A stretch of DNA of 26,542 nucleotides from an uncultured Oscillospiraceae bacterium (GCA_900758315.1 CAAERF010000110.1:1-26542), one strand, 5' to 3'. Counted from the stretch's first letter, positions 8,224 through 16,986 are shown. Notes: generated by a model not told the origin, from the sequence alone. Program-made: numbers and translations.

Positions 8224-8243
8224 TTGCGCCCAGTTGCGCCTAG
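8224..8243. repeat. Tandem 10-bp repeat TTGCGCC(C/T)AG
   Basis: TTGCGCCCAG (8224-8233) is followed directly by TTGCGCCTAG (8234-8243), differing at one base. The period of about one helical turn and the position about 57 bp upstream of a -35 box suggest an activator-type site. No known consensus is recognised. Confidence 0.4.
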
Positions 8244-8299
8244 TATGACTGTATAAAATACTGCAACACCAGATCGAACCTGAATAAAAATTCAGGAAA

Positions 8300-8328
8300 T
8301 TGACAACGAAAGTGGTAAATGCTACAAT
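8300..8328 (+). promoter_or_regulatory. Sigma-A promoter for the TrmH methyltransferase gene or block
   Basis: The -35 is TTGACA (8300-8305) and the -10 is TACAAT (8323-8328) with a 17-bp spacer. Transcription would begin near 8335 and leave a leader of about 220 nt before the first start codon. Confidence 0.75.
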
Positions 8329-8341
8329 ATAATAGTATCGC

Positions 8342-8364
8342 AACTGGAAAACGTATTTTCAGTT
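8342..8364 (+). other. Hairpin at the 5' end of the predicted leader
   Basis: AACTG-G-AAAA pairs with TTTTCAGTT around a CGTA loop, giving nine pairs and one bulged G. It would form in the first 30 nt of the transcript from the 8300-8328 promoter. No T-run follows, so it is not a terminator. It could stabilise the RNA 5' end (inference). Confidence 0.35.
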
Positions 8365-8464
8365 ATATAAATAGTTGCTTTAATGTACTTTTCTACCGTT
8401 GTTATGCTCCCGGTTCACCCCTCATCAGGAACCCTCCAGCGTAACATCTGTACATCGCACTTTC

Positions 8465-8502
8465 GGCATAGAGGAGCGGAATGAGGGAAGCTCTTCTATG
8501 CC
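8465..8502 (+). other. 13-bp hairpin in the leader of the TrmH gene
   Basis: GGCATAGAGGAGC (8465-8477) pairs with GCTCTTCTATGCC (8490-8502), with one G-U wobble, around the loop GGAATGAGGGAA. It ends 51 nt before the ATG at 8554 and has no downstream T-run. It is either a leader RNA element or a DNA palindrome. Confidence 0.45.
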
Positions 8503-8553
8503 ATTTACGTTATGCACTGCGGCCCGATTCAGCGCCGCCGGGAGAAAACTGCC

Positions 8554-9315
8554 ATGGAATTGATCACAAGCCGCAGCAACCCTCTGCTGGCCCACATTCG
8601 AAAACTGCTCAAAAGCCGCTCCTACCGGCGGGAAACCGGACAGTGCGTCTCCGATGGCATCAAGCTTCTGGAAGAGGCGATTCGCTGGAAGGCCGATCTG
8701 ATCGCCGTCCTGGTGACCCAGGGAACAGACCTGCCTCCGCTTCCCTCTTCGGTGCGCTGTGTCCAGGTACCGCGGGACGTAATGGCCTCCCTCTCCCCGA
8801 TGAAAGCCCCACAGGGTGCGCTGTTCACCTTCCAGATGCCCGATCTCACCCCACCGCCCCAGCTCACCGGCCAACGCTATCTAGTGCTGGACGGGGTTCA
8901 GGACCCGGGCAATGTGGGGACCATTTGGCGCACTCTGGACGCCTTCGCAGGTGACGGGCTGCTGCTGACCGGCCCCAGCGCGGATCCCTTTGGCTGGAAG
9001 GCCATTCGCGCCTCCATGGGCGCCGCTTTCCGGACCCCGGTGTGGGAGATCTCTCCCCAGGCGCTGGTGGAACTGGCCCGACGCAGTGAACTGCCTCTTC
9101 TGGCCACCGCTCTGCGGGAGGACACCATTCAGCTTCAGGACCTGACGGCAGATCGGGCCGCCGTTATTATCGGCAGCGAAGGCCACGGAATCTCTCCTGA
9201 ACTGCTGACCCTATGTCAGGAGACCATCCGCATCCCCATGGCGCCGCAATGCGAGAGCCTGAACGCCGGAGTAGCGGCGGCAGTAGTCCTGTGGGAGCTG
9301 TTTCGCAGACATTGA
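8554..9315 (+). CDS. TrmH/SpoU family RNA 2'-O-ribose methyltransferase (RlmB-like)
   Basis: This 253-aa protein has a short N-terminal substrate-binding domain (ITSRSNPLLAHIRKLLKSR, typical of the SpoU_sub_bind family) and a C-terminal SPOUT knot domain. The three SpoU motifs are visible: LDGVQDPGNVGTIWRT (motif 1, with the conserved N and R), IIGSEGHGISPEL (motif 2) and IPMAPQCESLNAGVAAAVVL (motif 3). Family members methylate the 2'-OH of a ribose in rRNA or tRNA using S-adenosylmethionine; the target nucleotide cannot be told. An upstream in-frame ATG at 8512 exists, but ATG 8554 has GGGAG about 9 nt before it and begins at the conserved domain, so it is preferred. It is preceded by a promoter (8300-8328) and a hairpin-rich leader. 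Confidence 0.88.
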   Translation: MELITSRSNPLLAHIRKLLKSRSYRRETGQCVSDGIKLLEEAIRWKADLIAVLVTQGTDLPPLPSSVRCVQVPRDVMASLSPMKAPQGALFTFQMPDLTPPPQLTGQRYLVLDGVQDPGNVGTIWRTLDAFAGDGLLLTGPSADPFGWKAIRASMGAAFRTPVWEISPQALVELARRSELPLLATALREDTIQLQDLTADRAAVIIGSEGHGISPELLTLCQETIRIPMAPQCESLNAGVAAAVVLWELFRRH

Positions 9316-9366
9316 AATGCACGGCCTCTCCTTTTTCGACCAATTTTTCCTCGTGTGGTGATTAGA

Positions 9367-10584
9367 ATGCTTTCTGCAATCAAATACTGGATCTGGCTGG
9401 CCACTGCTCTGGAGCCGCCGGCTGCATGGCTGGTTTACAACCACTTCGGTTCGCCGGAGGACGCTTTTTTTGCGGACAATCCCTCCTACGATTGCATCGA
9501 GGGACTGTCACAGCCTCAGCGCGCCGCACTAAAGGAAAAAGACCTGGGTCACGTGGAGGAGATTCTGGAGGACTGTACCCGGAACAACATCCACGTGATC
9601 ACCTGGCAGGATGCGGACTACCCGGAGCGCCTGCGAAACGGTATCGCACCGCCGCTGGTACTCTACCTGCGCGGGAGACTCTGCCGGTTTGACGACGAGG
9701 CCGCCATCGCCATGGCTGGTACCCGCCGCGCCTCGCCCTACGGCAAACAGATGGCCCGGGAAATCGCCTACGAGATCACCGTGCAGGGCGGTCTGGTGGC
9801 CACCGGCATTGTGGGTGGCTGTGATTTCAACGCCGCAACTGGTGCCCTTCGTGCTGGCGGCCCGCTGGTCTGCGTCACTGCCGGTGGGGTGGACGTGCCC
9901 TACTACGCCAGTGACTCCGGTCATCGTTTTCTGGCCGATGTGGCCGCTGCCGGCACGCTGATCAGCCAGATGCCGCCCGGTACACCGCATCTGGGCGCCC
10001 TTTTCGCCAAACGCAACCGGCTACTCACCGGTCTGACCTTGGGTACGGTGTGCGTGGAAGCCGGAGTCCGCAGCGGAACCCTCCAGGTCGCCAAGCTGGC
10101 CATCGATCAGAGCCGGGATGTCTATGCCGTGCCTGCCAACGTGGGCGTGGATAGCGCCGCCGGTACCAACGATCTGCTGCGACAGGGCCTGGCAATTCCC
10201 GTACTGCGGGGCAGCCATGTGCTGGACCATTACCGGCACCTATTTCCCTTGAAGACCGTCCGCGTATCCCGAAACAACACCGCTTACCGCAGTGTGAAGC
10301 GTTCGGAATCACGCCAAAACAACTGTGAAAAAAAGATTGACAGTGCCAACTCCCCCGCTTATATTGACTTAGAGGCCCTGCGCGACCAGTTCACGGACGA
10401 CGAACTGGCTCTGTTCAACGCTCTGCGTGAGGGTCCCCTCTCTACCGACGAATTGATTGAACAGACCGGTCTCCCTGCGCCCCGGACCGTGGCCGCCACC
10501 ACTCTGCTGGTGCTCCGCGGCTTTGTCACGGAACTGCCCGGAAACCGCTTTCAGCTGTCCAATCATCCAGGGAACCCCACCTAA
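9367..10584 (+). CDS. dprA: DNA-processing protein DprA/Smf, divergent
   Basis: This protein of about 405 aa loads RecA on single-stranded DNA during natural transformation in known relatives. A Rossmann-like core is visible: IAMAGTRRASPYGKQMA, AGGVDVPYYASDSG, ISQMPPGTP, AKRNRLLTGL, EAGVRSGTLQVAKLA and DVYAVPANVG. A C-terminal winged-helix domain follows a variable linker (FTDDELALFNALREG to LRGFVTELPGNRFQL). The normally strict SGxAxGID..AH segment reads TGIVGGCDFNAATGAL, lacking the Asp-x-x-Ala-His pattern. ATG 9367 has a weak GGTGATT in front; GTG at 9355 or 9358 is possible and would add 3-4 residues. It lies 45 bp before topA, a common clostridial order. Confidence 0.87.
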   Translation: MLSAIKYWIWLATALEPPAAWLVYNHFGSPEDAFFADNPSYDCIEGLSQPQRAALKEKDLGHVEEILEDCTRNNIHVITWQDADYPERLRNGIAPPLVLYLRGRLCRFDDEAAIAMAGTRRASPYGKQMAREIAYEITVQGGLVATGIVGGCDFNAATGALRAGGPLVCVTAGGVDVPYYASDSGHRFLADVAAAGTLISQMPPGTPHLGALFAKRNRLLTGLTLGTVCVEAGVRSGTLQVAKLAIDQSRDVYAVPANVGVDSAAGTNDLLRQGLAIPVLRGSHVLDHYRHLFPLKTVRVSRNNTAYRSVKRSESRQNNCEKKIDSANSPAYIDLEALRDQFTDDELALFNALREGPLSTDELIEQTGLPAPRTVAATTLLVLRGFVTELPGNRFQLSNHPGNPT

Positions 10585-10629
10585 AACCGTGTCGGACTTC
10601 CCTCTCTAAACCAACATGGAGGAACTTTC

Positions 10630-12960
10630 ATGTCGAAAACCAATCTGGTGATTGTAGAGTCACCGGCAAAAGCAAAAACCATCGGACGTTACCTGGGCAG
10701 CGATTATCAGGTCAAGGCCTCCATGGGCCACGTCCGCGACCTGCCCAAAAGCAAAATCGGCGTCGATATCGAAGCCGGTTTCGTCCCCGACTACCAGCCC
10801 ATCAAGGGCAAAGAAGAGGTCATCGAAGACCTGCGCAGCGCCGCAGCAAACAGTGAGAACATCTATCTGGCAACCGACCCGGACCGGGAAGGCGAGGCCA
10901 TCTCCTGGCACCTGAAGGAGCTGCTGGAAATCCCGGACGAAAAGACCTTCCGGGTCACTTTTAACGAAATCACCAAGCGGGTGGTTCAGGAATCCATCGC
11001 CTCCCCCCGCCCCATTGACCAAGATCTGGTGGACGCCCAGCAGGCCCGGCGTATTCTGGACCGCATTGTGGGCTACCAGCTCTCCCCCCTGCTCTGGCGC
11101 AAGATCCGCCGGGGCCTGTCCGCCGGCCGGGTCCAGTCGGTGGCCACACGGCTGGTGGTGGACCGGGAACGGGAGATCCGCGCCTTTGTCCCCCAGGAGT
11201 ACTGGTCCCTGGACGTGGTGCTCAACCGCATCCCGCCGCTGGAGGGTTCCTTCCAGGCTCACTACCACGGCGAGGGCCGAAAAAAAGCGGAGCTGACCAG
11301 CGAGGAGCAGGTCAACGCCATCATCTCGGATCTGGCGGTCAATCCCTTCGTGGTCACTGGCATCCGCCGCACGGAAAAGAAACGTCAGCCCGCACCGCCC
11401 TTCACCACCTCCACCTTGCAGCAGGAGGCCAGCCGTAAGCTGAACATGACCCCTCGCCGCACCATGTCCATTGCCCAGCAGCTCTACGAGGGCATCGACA
11501 TCGCCGGTGAGGGTACCGTGGGCCTGATCACCTACATGCGTACCGACTCCTTGCGCCTGTCCGACGAGGCCATCAGCGCCGCCAAGGATTTTATCGTCTC
11601 CCACTACGGGCCGGAGTTCTACCCGCCGGAGACCCGGGTCTTTAAGACCAAGGCCGGCGCTCAGGACGCCCACGAGGCCATCCGTCCCACTGACGTGAAC
11701 CTGACGCCGGAGGCCGTGCGCAAAAGCCTGACGCCCGAGCAAAACCGCCTGTACAAGCTGATCTGGAGCCGGTTTATGGCCTGTCAGATGGCAAACGCCC
11801 TCTACGACAGCGTCTCCATCGACGTCACCGCCGGCACCCATCTCTTCCGGGCCACCCACTCCAGCCTCAAGTTCCCCGGCTTCACCTCCGTCTACGTGGA
11901 GGGCAAGGACGAGGGCGAGGCGGGCGCCGGTTCCCCTCTCCCCAACCTCTCCGAGGGCGAGACCGTCACCCTGGGCAGCTCTGACAAACAGCAGCACTTT
12001 ACCCAGCCGCCCGGACGGTTCACCGAGGCCACCCTGATCAAGACTCTGGAGGAAAAGGGCATCGGCCGTCCCTCCACCTACGCTCCCACCGTCTCCACCA
12101 TTCTGTCCCGGGAGTACGTGGTCAAGGAGGGCCGCGCCCTCCGCCCCACTCCGCTGGGCGAAGTGGTCACCGGACTCATGGAGGATAAATTCCAGGACGT
12201 GGTGGATCCCGCCTTTACCGCCCGGATGGAGGAAAATCTGGATGCTGTGGAGGCAGGCAAGGAGAACTGGAAGGATGTGCTCAGCCGGTTCTACCAGGGC
12301 TTCCACGCCGAGCTGGAACAGGCGGAAAAGGATCTGGACGGCGAACGGATCAAGGTCCCCGACGAGGTCTCCGACGAGATCTGCGACGTCTGCGGCAAGC
12401 AGATGGTCATCAAATCCGGCCGATTTGGCCGGTTCCTGGCCTGTCCCGGCTATCCGGAGTGCACCTTTACCAAGCCGCTGGTCATCGAGATGCCCGGCAA
12501 GTGCCCCAAGTGCGGCAGCCGCATCCTGAAAAAGACCAGCCGCAACGGCTATACCTACTACGGCTGTGAGCGCAACCGGACCCTCAACGGCATCACCTGC
12601 GACTTCATGACCTGGGACGTGCCGGTGAAGGAAAACTGCCCGGTCTGTGGTCAGACCATGTTCAAGAAATCGGGCCGTGGTTTCAAAAAACCCTTCTGCA
12701 TCAACGAAAAGTGCAGCAACTTCCTGCCCGAGGACCAGCGCGGTTACAAGAAGAAAACCGACGCCTCTAAGACCGCCAAACCTGCGGAGGAAACCGAGGG
12801 TAAAGAGGAGAAATCCACGGAGAAAAAGACTGCCGCTAAGAAAACTGCGGCAAAAAAGACGACGACGAAAAAGACAACCGCAAAGAAAACCACCGCCAAA
12901 AAGAGTACCGCCGCGAAAAAAACCTCAGCGGCGAAAAAAGAGACTGAGGTGACGGAATAA
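10630..12960 (+). CDS. topA: DNA topoisomerase I (type IA) with lysine/alanine-rich tail
   Basis: This 776-aa enzyme relaxes negatively supercoiled DNA by single-strand passage. The TOPRIM domain starts at the N-terminus ([17 protein letters not shown]) with the metal motif DPDREGE at 83-89. The active-site tyrosine is Y302 in [10 protein letters not shown]. Three four-cysteine zinc ribbons follow, starting at [12 protein letters not shown] and CPVCGQ, the usual C-terminal DNA-binding modules. Residues about 707-776 form a disordered tail of repeated [10 protein letters not shown] units, as in histone H1-like tails of some bacterial TopA proteins. GGAGG precedes the ATG by 7 nt. The stop TAATG overlaps the trmFO start by one base, implying coupling. 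Confidence 0.97.
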   Translation: MSKTNLVIVESPAKAKTIGRYLGSDYQVKASMGHVRDLPKSKIGVDIEAGFVPDYQPIKGKEEVIEDLRSAAANSENIYLATDPDREGEAISWHLKELLEIPDEKTFRVTFNEITKRVVQESIASPRPIDQDLVDAQQARRILDRIVGYQLSPLLWRKIRRGLSAGRVQSVATRLVVDREREIRAFVPQEYWSLDVVLNRIPPLEGSFQAHYHGEGRKKAELTSEEQVNAIISDLAVNPFVVTGIRRTEKKRQPAPPFTTSTLQQEASRKLNMTPRRTMSIAQQLYEGIDIAGEGTVGLITYMRTDSLRLSDEAISAAKDFIVSHYGPEFYPPETRVFKTKAGAQDAHEAIRPTDVNLTPEAVRKSLTPEQNRLYKLIWSRFMACQMANALYDSVSIDVTAGTHLFRATHSSLKFPGFTSVYVEGKDEGEAGAGSPLPNLSEGETVTLGSSDKQQHFTQPPGRFTEATLIKTLEEKGIGRPSTYAPTVSTILSREYVVKEGRALRPTPLGEVVTGLMEDKFQDVVDPAFTARMEENLDAVEAGKENWKDVLSRFYQGFHAELEQAEKDLDGERIKVPDEVSDEICDVCGKQMVIKSGRFGRFLACPGYPECTFTKPLVIEMPGKCPKCGSRILKKTSRNGYTYYGCERNRTLNGITCDFMTWDVPVKENCPVCGQTMFKKSGRGFKKPFCINEKCSNFLPEDQRGYKKKTDASKTAKPAEETEGKEEKSTEKKTAAKKTAAKKTTTKKTTAKKTTAKKSTAAKKTSAAKKETEVTE
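12736..12957 (+). repeat. Low-complexity Lys/Ala/Thr coding repeat in the 3' end of topA
   Basis: The final 70-odd codons encode repeated [10 protein letters not shown] and KKTTA pentads. The DNA is correspondingly repetitive (aagaaaac, gcaaaaaag-type units), a likely site of length variation by slippage or recombination between strains. Confidence 0.7.
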
Positions 12961-14261
12961 TGGAAAAAGTGATTGTCATTGGTGCGGGTCTGGCCGGCAG
13001 CGAGGCCTGCTGGCAGCTGGCTCAGCGGGGCATTCCGGTGGAGCTCCACGAGATGCGGCCCGCCAAAACCACCCCCGCCCATAAAAGCGGCGGTTTCGCG
13101 GAGCTGATCTGCTCCAACTCCCTGCGGGCCAACAATGTGGAAAACGCCGTGGGACTGCTGAAAGAAGAGATGCGCCGCTGTGACAGCCTCATTCTGGCCA
13201 TGGCGGACGCCCACGCTGTGCCCGCCGGCGGCGCACTGGCGGTGGACCGGTACGCCTTTTCTGACGCGGTGACGGAGCGGATCCGCAGCCACCCCAATAT
13301 CACAGTGGTGGAAGATGAGGTAACCGAACTGCCCGCCGAGGGCAATGTGCTCATCGCCTCCGGCCCTCTGACCTCGGACGCGCTGGCAGAGCACATTCGC
13401 AACCGCTTCCCGGATCAGGACTATCTGCACTTCTTTGACGCTGTGGCCCCGCTGGTCACCTTTGAGAGCGTCAACATGGACAAGGCCTGGTTCGGCAGCC
13501 GCTACAACAAGGGCACCGCCGACTATATCAACTGCCCCATGACCATGGAGGAATACGACGCCTTCTGGAAGGAGCTGTGCGCCGCCAAAGAGGCCCAGCT
13601 CCACGGCTTTGAGGATCAGAATGTGTTCGAGGGCTGTATGCCGGTGGAGGTCATGGGCCGCCGTGGCCATGATACTCTGTGCTATGGTCCGCTGAAACCG
13701 GTGGGACTCCCCAATCCACGGACTGGAAAAGAGCCCTACGCCGTGGTACAGCTGCGCAAGGACAACGCCGACGGCAGTATTTACAACATGGTGGGCTTTC
13801 AGACCCACCTGACCTGGCCGGAGCAGAAGCGGGTCTTTTCCATGATCCCCGGTCTGGAACAGGCAGAGTTTGTCCGTTACGGCGTCATGCACCGCAACAC
13901 CTACATTAACTCTCCAAAGCTTCTCAACCGCTACTACCAGGTGATTCAGGAGCCCCGGCTCACCTTCGCCGGCCAGATCACCGGCGTGGAGGGTTACGTG
14001 GAATCCGCCGCCTCCGGTCTGGTGGCCGCGGTGGAACTGGCCCACCGTCTCCAGGGTCTGCCGCCGGTAGACTTCCCCCAGGAAACTGCTCTGGGCGCGC
14101 TGGCCCATTACGTCAGCAATCCCACGGTGGTCAACTTCCAGCCCATGAACGTCAACTTCGGCATCATTCCGCCTCTCGGCTACAAAGTGAAGGGAAAACG
14201 GAACAAAAATGCCGCCCTCAGTCAGCGGGCGCTGGACCGGCTGGCTCAACTGAACCTATGA
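12960..14261 (+). CDS. trmFO: Methylenetetrahydrofolate-tRNA-(uracil-54-C5)-methyltransferase
   Basis: This 433-aa flavoprotein makes ribothymidine at position 54 of tRNA, using methylenetetrahydrofolate as the carbon source and FAD as the reductant; this is the usual Gram-positive route. The N-terminal FAD-binding loop is [19 protein letters not shown], followed by VELHEMRP, both typical of TrmFO/GidA. Family segments include [28 protein letters not shown] and the C-terminal [14 protein letters not shown]. Length matches the family (about 435 aa). It starts on the ATG overlapping the topA stop, and plsX begins 17 bp downstream behind AAGGAGGG. TrmFO is the specific name; the related GidA/MnmG is much longer. 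Confidence 0.96.
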   Translation: MEKVIVIGAGLAGSEACWQLAQRGIPVELHEMRPAKTTPAHKSGGFAELICSNSLRANNVENAVGLLKEEMRRCDSLILAMADAHAVPAGGALAVDRYAFSDAVTERIRSHPNITVVEDEVTELPAEGNVLIASGPLTSDALAEHIRNRFPDQDYLHFFDAVAPLVTFESVNMDKAWFGSRYNKGTADYINCPMTMEEYDAFWKELCAAKEAQLHGFEDQNVFEGCMPVEVMGRRGHDTLCYGPLKPVGLPNPRTGKEPYAVVQLRKDNADGSIYNMVGFQTHLTWPEQKRVFSMIPGLEQAEFVRYGVMHRNTYINSPKLLNRYYQVIQEPRLTFAGQITGVEGYVESAASGLVAAVELAHRLQGLPPVDFPQETALGALAHYVSNPTVVNFQPMNVNFGIIPPLGYKVKGKRNKNAALSQRALDRLAQLNL

Positions 14262-14277
14262 TAAGGAGGGTTTCCCT

Positions 14278-15324
14278 GTGAAGATACTCATCGACGCAAT
14301 GGGCGGCGACCTCGCCCCCAAAGCTCCGGTACTGGGCGCACTCCAGGCCCGGCAGAAATACGGCTGTGATGTGGTCCTGGTGGGTCAGGAGGATGTCATC
14401 CGCGCCACTCTGGCCCAGGAGGGCGTGACCGACCTGCCCCAGGGCGTGGAGATTCAAAACGCCACGGAGGTGGTGGAGATCTGCGACAATCCCTCCACCG
14501 CCTGGCGCACCAAAAAGGACTCCTCCCTGACAGTGGGTCTGAAGCTGCTGAAAAACGGCGGCGGTGACGCTTTCCTCTCCGCCGGCAGCACTGGCGCCAT
14601 TCTCTCCGCCGCCACCCTGCTGATCAAGCGAATTCCCGGTATCCGCCGGGCGGCTGTGGCTCCTGTCGTCCCCACTGGCACCGGAAAAGCCGTCCTCATC
14701 GACGCCGGAGCCAACGCCGACTGCACTCCGGAATACATGGTTCAGTTCGCCTTTATGGGCAGCTTTTACGCCAAGCAGATGCTGGACGTGGAGACGCCCA
14801 AGGTGGGCCTGCTGAACATCGGCGCAGAGCCCAGCAAGGGCAGTGAGCAGTACAAGCAGGTCCATCAGCTGCTCCAGGAGGCCGGTGACCAGGGCCGCAT
14901 CCACTTCATCGGCAACGTGGAGGGCAACAGCGCCATAAAGGGCGCGGCGGACGTCATTGTCTGCGACGGCTTTACGGGCAACATCTTCCTGAAAACCCTG
15001 GAGGGCACGGCCAGTTTCCTGATGCACGAGCTGAAAGATGTCTTTTTCACCAACCTGTCTACCAAGCTCAGCGCGCTGGTGCTGAAAAAGCATCTGGCCG
15101 GGATGCAGAAGAAGGTAGACCCCCGGGAAGTGGGCGGTACCGCCCTGCTGGGCATCCAGAAGCCGGTGATCAAGGCCCACGGCTCCTCCGACGCCTACGC
15201 CATTTGCAGCGCTGTGGGACAGGCCATCCAGTTCGCTCAGTCCTCCCTGGTGGCGGACATTGAGCAGAACATCGACTCCATGACCCTGCAAACCAAGAGC
15301 GAACCGGTCCCACCTTCACCGTAA
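14278..15324 (+). CDS. plsX: Phosphate acyltransferase (acyl-ACP:phosphate transacylase)
   Basis: This 348-aa protein converts acyl-ACP to acyl-phosphate, the donor for the first step of phospholipid synthesis with PlsY. Diagnostic segments are the N-terminal ILIDAMGGDLAPKAPVLGAL, LSAGSTGAILSAATLL, GANADCTPEYMVQFA, GLLNIGAEPSKGSEQYK, DVIVCDGFTGNIFLKT and LLGIQKPVIKAHGSSDAYA. The start is GTG at 14278, supported by a strong AAGGAGGG 7 nt upstream and by the conserved MKILIDAMGGD opening. It lies 17 bp after trmFO and 19 bp before rnc. No acpP gene lies between plsX and rnc, unlike the familiar plsX-acpP-rnc order. Confidence 0.97.
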   Translation: MKILIDAMGGDLAPKAPVLGALQARQKYGCDVVLVGQEDVIRATLAQEGVTDLPQGVEIQNATEVVEICDNPSTAWRTKKDSSLTVGLKLLKNGGGDAFLSAGSTGAILSAATLLIKRIPGIRRAAVAPVVPTGTGKAVLIDAGANADCTPEYMVQFAFMGSFYAKQMLDVETPKVGLLNIGAEPSKGSEQYKQVHQLLQEAGDQGRIHFIGNVEGNSAIKGAADVIVCDGFTGNIFLKTLEGTASFLMHELKDVFFTNLSTKLSALVLKKHLAGMQKKVDPREVGGTALLGIQKPVIKAHGSSDAYAICSAVGQAIQFAQSSLVADIEQNIDSMTLQTKSEPVPPSP

Positions 15325-15343
15325 TTCAAATCGAGGCGCAGTT

Positions 15344-16030
15344 ATGAAAACACTAGAATCTAAGTTAGGATACCACTTTCAGGACCCATCCTTGCTGGAC
15401 CACGCCCTGACCCACAGCTCCTACGCCAATGAGCACCATCTGGGCAGTATCAGCAGCAATGAACGGCTGGAATTCCTGGGTGACGCCGTGCTGGGCATGA
15501 TTGTGGCGGAGTATCTCTACCGCACCTTCCCCAATCTTCCCGAGGGTGATCTGACCCGCATTCGCGCCAATCTGGTCTGCGAAAACAGCCTGGTACTGGT
15601 GGCCAAGGCCCTGGATCTGGGACGCTACCTGAAGCTGGGCAAGGGTGAAAATGCCTGCGGTGGACGCAGTCGTCCGTCCATTCTGGCCGACGCAGTGGAG
15701 GCCCTCCTGGCCGCAGTTTTTCTGGACGGTGGGCTCGACTATGACCGGGACATCATTCAGCGCTTTATCCTGGATCACATGGACCAGGTCAATCAGGCCA
15801 GCCGGGATCACAAAACCTACCTGCAGGAACTGGTCCAGCGAAAAAGTGGTCAGGTGCTCACCTATCAGCTGGTGGACACCTCCGGACCGGACCACAACAA
15901 GACCTTTACCATGCGGGTCCTGCTCAATGGAGAGCCCGTCGGACAGGGCTCCGGCCACAGCAAAAAGGAGGCGGAGCAGGCTGCTGCCAATGCCGCCATC
16001 CAGCATTTGGAGAACAACACGCCGTCCTGA
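15344..16030 (+). CDS. rnc: Ribonuclease III
   Basis: This 228-aa double-strand-specific endoribonuclease processes rRNA precursors and structured mRNAs. The catalytic domain carries the signature NERLEFLGDAVLG at 39-51 and the second acidic cluster in LADAVEALLAAVFLDGG, with the metal-binding Asp and Glu residues present. A double-stranded RNA-binding domain covers about residues 150-225, with DHKTYLQELVQ at its start and GSGHSKKEAEQAAANAAIQH in its last helix. The ATG has GAGGCG upstream, 19 bp after plsX. It is the last gene of the block: a rho-independent terminator starts 7 nt after its stop. Confidence 0.97.
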   Translation: MKTLESKLGYHFQDPSLLDHALTHSSYANEHHLGSISSNERLEFLGDAVLGMIVAEYLYRTFPNLPEGDLTRIRANLVCENSLVLVAKALDLGRYLKLGKGENACGGRSRPSILADAVEALLAAVFLDGGLDYDRDIIQRFILDHMDQVNQASRDHKTYLQELVQRKSGQVLTYQLVDTSGPDHNKTFTMRVLLNGEPVGQGSGHSKKEAEQAAANAAIQHLENNTPS

Positions 16031-16036
16031 TACGTG

Positions 16037-16071
16037 CAACCTGCGGAACGTCCGTCCGCAGGTTGTTTTTT
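16037..16071 (+). terminator. Rho-independent terminator after rnc
   Basis: AACCTGCGGA (16038-16047) pairs perfectly with TCCGCAGGTT (16055-16064) around a 7-nt loop, extended by one C-G pair, and is followed by TTTTTT at 16066-16071. It closes the 8554-16030 block. Confidence 0.93.
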
Positions 16072-16116
16072 CTCTTTTCCTACTGACCACTTCAGCCGGG
16101 AATGTTCAGAGAAAAT

Positions 16117-16146
16117 TTGCAATTCTCTCCCAAAAGATGCTATAAT
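16117..16146 (+). promoter_or_regulatory. Promoter of coaX
   Basis: TTGCAA (16117-16122) and TATAAT (16141-16146) are separated by 18 bp. The start codon lies 48 bp beyond the -10, with AGGAGG at 16182-16187. Confidence 0.8.
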
Positions 16147-16194
16147 AAAAAAGCTATATTTGAACTGTGTGTAAGGATATGAGGAGGTATATTC

Positions 16195-16968
16195 ATGATT
16201 CTGGCAATTGATGTCGGCAATAGCGATATCGTAATCGGTGGCTATGAAAATGATGTGCTGTGTTTTACCAGCCGCTGTGCCAGTGACAGGCGAAAAACCA
16301 AAGATGAGTATGCCTTGCTGTTCAAGGGAATTCTGGAGCTCCACGACACCCCGCCCCGTCGCATTCGCGGCGGTATCATCGCCGCGGTTGTCCCCTCCCT
16401 GCGCACCGTCATTCAGCAGGCGATTGAGGACCTCACCGGTTCCACTTTTCTCACGGTTACCTCGGGCATTAAAACCGGGCTGAATATCCGGACTGACTAT
16501 CCCGGTGAGCTGGGCAGTGATCTGGTGGCCGAGGCAGTCGCCGCAATCGCCAAATATCCCAAGCCCATCCTGATCTTCGATCTGGGCACCGCCACTACCA
16601 TCTCTGTCGTGGATCAGAACGGCGCTTATCTGGGCGGAATGCTCTATCCGGGCCTGCGCATCTCTGTGGACGCACTGGCCTCCTGTGCCGATCAGCTGCC
16701 CTCTATCACCCTGAAGGCCCCAGAGCGGCTCATTGGTCGGAACACGGAGGAGTGTATGCAGTCCGGTGCGATTTACGGCTACGCCGCCATGCTGGACGGT
16801 CTGATTGACCGTCTCGAAGCCGAACTGAACGCTCCTGCAACTACGATTATTACCGGCGGGCTGGCCTCACTGGTCGTCCCCTACTGTCAGAAAGACATTG
16901 TCGTCAATCAGAATCTGCTGCTGGACGGGCTCTGTATTCTGTACAAAAAAAATCGACTCCGCAGGTAA
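16195..16968 (+). CDS. coaX: Type III pantothenate kinase
   Basis: This 257-aa enzyme phosphorylates pantothenate in the first committed step of coenzyme A synthesis. It has the ASKHA-fold motifs of CoaX: AIDVGNSDIVIGGYE (phosphate 1, with the catalytic Asp in DVGN), DLVAEAVAAIAKYPKP, FDLGTATTISVVD (phosphate 2), GGMLYPGLRISVDAL, and the glycine-rich TGGLA near the end. Length matches the family. ATG 16195 has a perfect AGGAGG 7 nt upstream and its own promoter, so it is expressed separately from rnc. Only a weak stem (GCAAG/CTTGT, 16976-16990) followed by six Ts lies downstream, overlapping the -35 of the tRNA promoter. Confidence 0.96.
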   Translation: MILAIDVGNSDIVIGGYENDVLCFTSRCASDRRKTKDEYALLFKGILELHDTPPRRIRGGIIAAVVPSLRTVIQQAIEDLTGSTFLTVTSGIKTGLNIRTDYPGELGSDLVAEAVAAIAKYPKPILIFDLGTATTISVVDQNGAYLGGMLYPGLRISVDALASCADQLPSITLKAPERLIGRNTEECMQSGAIYGYAAMLDGLIDRLEAELNAPATTIITGGLASLVVPYCQKDIVVNQNLLLDGLCILYKKNRLRR

Positions 16969-16986
16969 TCCTCACGCAAGATTCGC

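Larger units (their letters stand above)
7668..8553. other. Gene-free interval of about 885 bp between the regulator and the rRNA methyltransferase
   Basis: No open frame here has a credible ribosome binding site or protein-like composition; the short frames on both strands look like chance. The interval holds the repeats at 7685-7813, a minus-strand extended -10 at 8087-8095, tandem 10-bp repeats at 8224-8243, a strong plus-strand promoter at 8300-8328, and a leader with two hairpins (8342-8364 and 8465-8502). The middle (about 7815-8080) shows only a distant GTGACAG/CTGTCAC pair and nothing else I can assign. Confidence 0.7.

Noticed and set aside
7704..8343. Short frames in the 885-bp gap (plus 7704-7913; minus 7754-7939 and 8146-8343)
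   Set aside because: No ribosome binding site, no recognisable protein features, and they overlap the promoter and repeats.
10660..12306. Open frame of 548 codons antisense to topA
   Set aside because: Composition mirrors GC-biased topA codons; no domain and no ribosome binding site.
12744..15291. Long minus-strand frames opposite topA end, trmFO and plsX
   Set aside because: Low-complexity translations (including poly-Val/Phe from the TopA tail) and clear genes on the plus strand.
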